A stretch of DNA of 6,757 nt, taken from positions 1 through 6,757 of the forward strand of contig JAFAVN010000519.1 in the NCBI GenBank assembly GCA_019242435.1. The letters are read 5' to 3'. The stretch comes from Verrucomicrobiota bacterium (lineage in GTDB: Bacteria > Verrucomicrobiota > Verrucomicrobiia > Chthoniobacterales > JAFAMB01). The first letter of the stretch is position 1, and every line of letters starts with the position of its first letter. Position numbers and translations under genes: made by a program. Positions 6,281 to 6,757 of this stretch are shown one piece after another. The notes under the pieces were generated by a model. It was not told the DNA's origin. It searched no databases and saw only the letters and a list, made by a program, of their open reading frames with translations.

Positions 6281-6525
6281 ACATCCTTGCACTTGGCTTT
6301 GGAAACTTTGGTGGCCCTGACGTATTAATGATCCTTCTCATCGTGCTGATTCTTTTCGGCGCCAAGAAATTACCAGATCTGGCTCGGGGCCTGGGACAAA
6401 GCATAAACGAGTTTAGAAAAGCGCGCGAAGACATAGACCAAGAACTCCATGAAGCAGGCGCCTCGCCAGCTTTTTCGAACAAGTCCAATAGCGAAGTGCG
6501 CAATGCCCCTCGATCTGAGAGTTAA
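6277..6525 (+). CDS. tatA: twin-arginine translocase subunit TatA/TatE
   Basis: This 82-residue protein is the pore-forming subunit of the Tat pathway, which exports folded proteins across the inner membrane together with TatC. A single membrane segment (about 14-28, PDVLMILLIVLILFG) is followed by the family hallmark FGAKKLPDLARGLGQSINEF (27-46), which forms the hinge and amphipathic helix. A charged, variable tail (REDIDQELHEAG... ) ends in polar residues. Length and order are normal for TatA. The start is GTG 6277: an in-frame TGA lies at 6262-6264 and no ATG or TTG occurs between. A moderate GGTGAG lies 11 nt upstream. No tatC is in the window. The next gene appears to encode an exported metallophosphoesterase, a plausible Tat substrate. 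Confidence 0.93.
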   Translation: MNILALGFGNFGGPDVLMILLIVLILFGAKKLPDLARGLGQSINEFRKAREDIDQELHEAGASPAFSNKSNSEVRNAPRSES

Positions 6526-6551
6526 TTTTTGCCGACTTGGGGGATTCGTTA

Positions 6552-6757
6552 ATGGACCGCCAACTTTTCTGGCGTCGATGGCGGTAATCATCGCCGTCTT
6601 CATCTTTCTCAGGGAGAACACGCTTCCTCAATTTTCCTTGTCGGACCGCGCAGATCAGCGACAGCCACATTGGCTTTAACAAAAAAGCTGATAGCAATGT
6701 CATTGGTACACTGCAGGAAGCAATTGGCAGAATCAAAGCTCCAGCTAAGAAACGGAC
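6552..6757 (+). pseudogene. calcineurin-like metallophosphoesterase, N-terminal part, frameshifted (C-terminus outside window)
   Basis: ATG 6552 has a good Shine-Dalgarno (GGGGGA near 6538-6543). Its frame reads MDRQLFWRRWR and stops at 6585-6587. Shifting one base after CGC (6558-6560) gives TFLASMAVIIAVFIFLRENT and on to FSLS (6563-6643), a hydrophobic signal core. Shifting again by one base at 6644 gives TAQISDSHIGFNKKADSNVI and then GTLQEAIGRIKAPAKKR to the edge. QISDSHIGF is the first metal-binding motif (D-x-H) of calcineurin-like phosphoesterases of the Icc type. Restoring one base at 6561-6562 would give MDRRTFLASMA, a Tat-style start. The two shifts compensate, so the gene is either decayed or affected by two sequencing errors. 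Substrate unknown. Confidence 0.65.

Noticed and set aside
6449..6679. 76-residue plus-strand ORF overlapping the tatA end
   Set aside because: Its first part is an out-of-frame shadow of tatA. Its hydrophobic middle is better explained as the shifted signal core of the metallophosphoesterase.

Overview
The window looks like a chromosomal segment of a Gram-negative bacterium: it has a lipobox lipoprotein, a periplasmic binding protein with a signal peptide, and tatA. Base composition is near 50% GC. Gene style (Gfo/Idh/MocA oxidoreductase plus xylose-isomerase-like protein next to a sugar transporter, weak Shine-Dalgarno sites) and a GGCGAGGCTC-type repeat suggest a soil Verrucomicrobiota-like organism. 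That placement is a low-confidence inference; there is no marker gene here to settle it.

Positions 1-4836 hold one minus-strand operon, read from right to left. A promoter-like site and palindromic operator-like repeats (4770-4836) precede a CUT1-type sugar-binding protein (3443-4735). It is followed by a MalF-like permease (2385-3341), a MalG-like permease (1544-2365), a Gfo/Idh/MocA oxidoreductase (392-1528) and a sugar phosphate isomerase/epimerase that runs off the left edge (1-352). Together these import a sugar or sugar derivative and oxidise and isomerise it in the cytoplasm. No ATP-binding subunit is in the window, so the importer must borrow one or have one further downstream. A 25-bp imperfect inverted repeat spans the binding-protein/permease junction, with one arm inside the permease coding region.

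Positions 4837-6276 are gene-poor. They hold a probable decayed coding segment (4958-5237), a 68-residue lipoprotein (5366-5572) and an unrecognised 103-residue protein (5695-6006), all on the minus strand. The last two share a similar AGAAAG ribosome-binding site.

Positions 6251-6757 are on the plus strand. A nine-codon leader ORF with a strong Shine-Dalgarno overlaps the GTG start of tatA (6277-6525). Next comes the start of a calcineurin-like metallophosphoesterase (6552 to the edge) whose Tat-type signal region is broken by two compensating one-base shifts, the first exactly at the expected twin-arginine pair. These are either a decaying gene or sequence errors.
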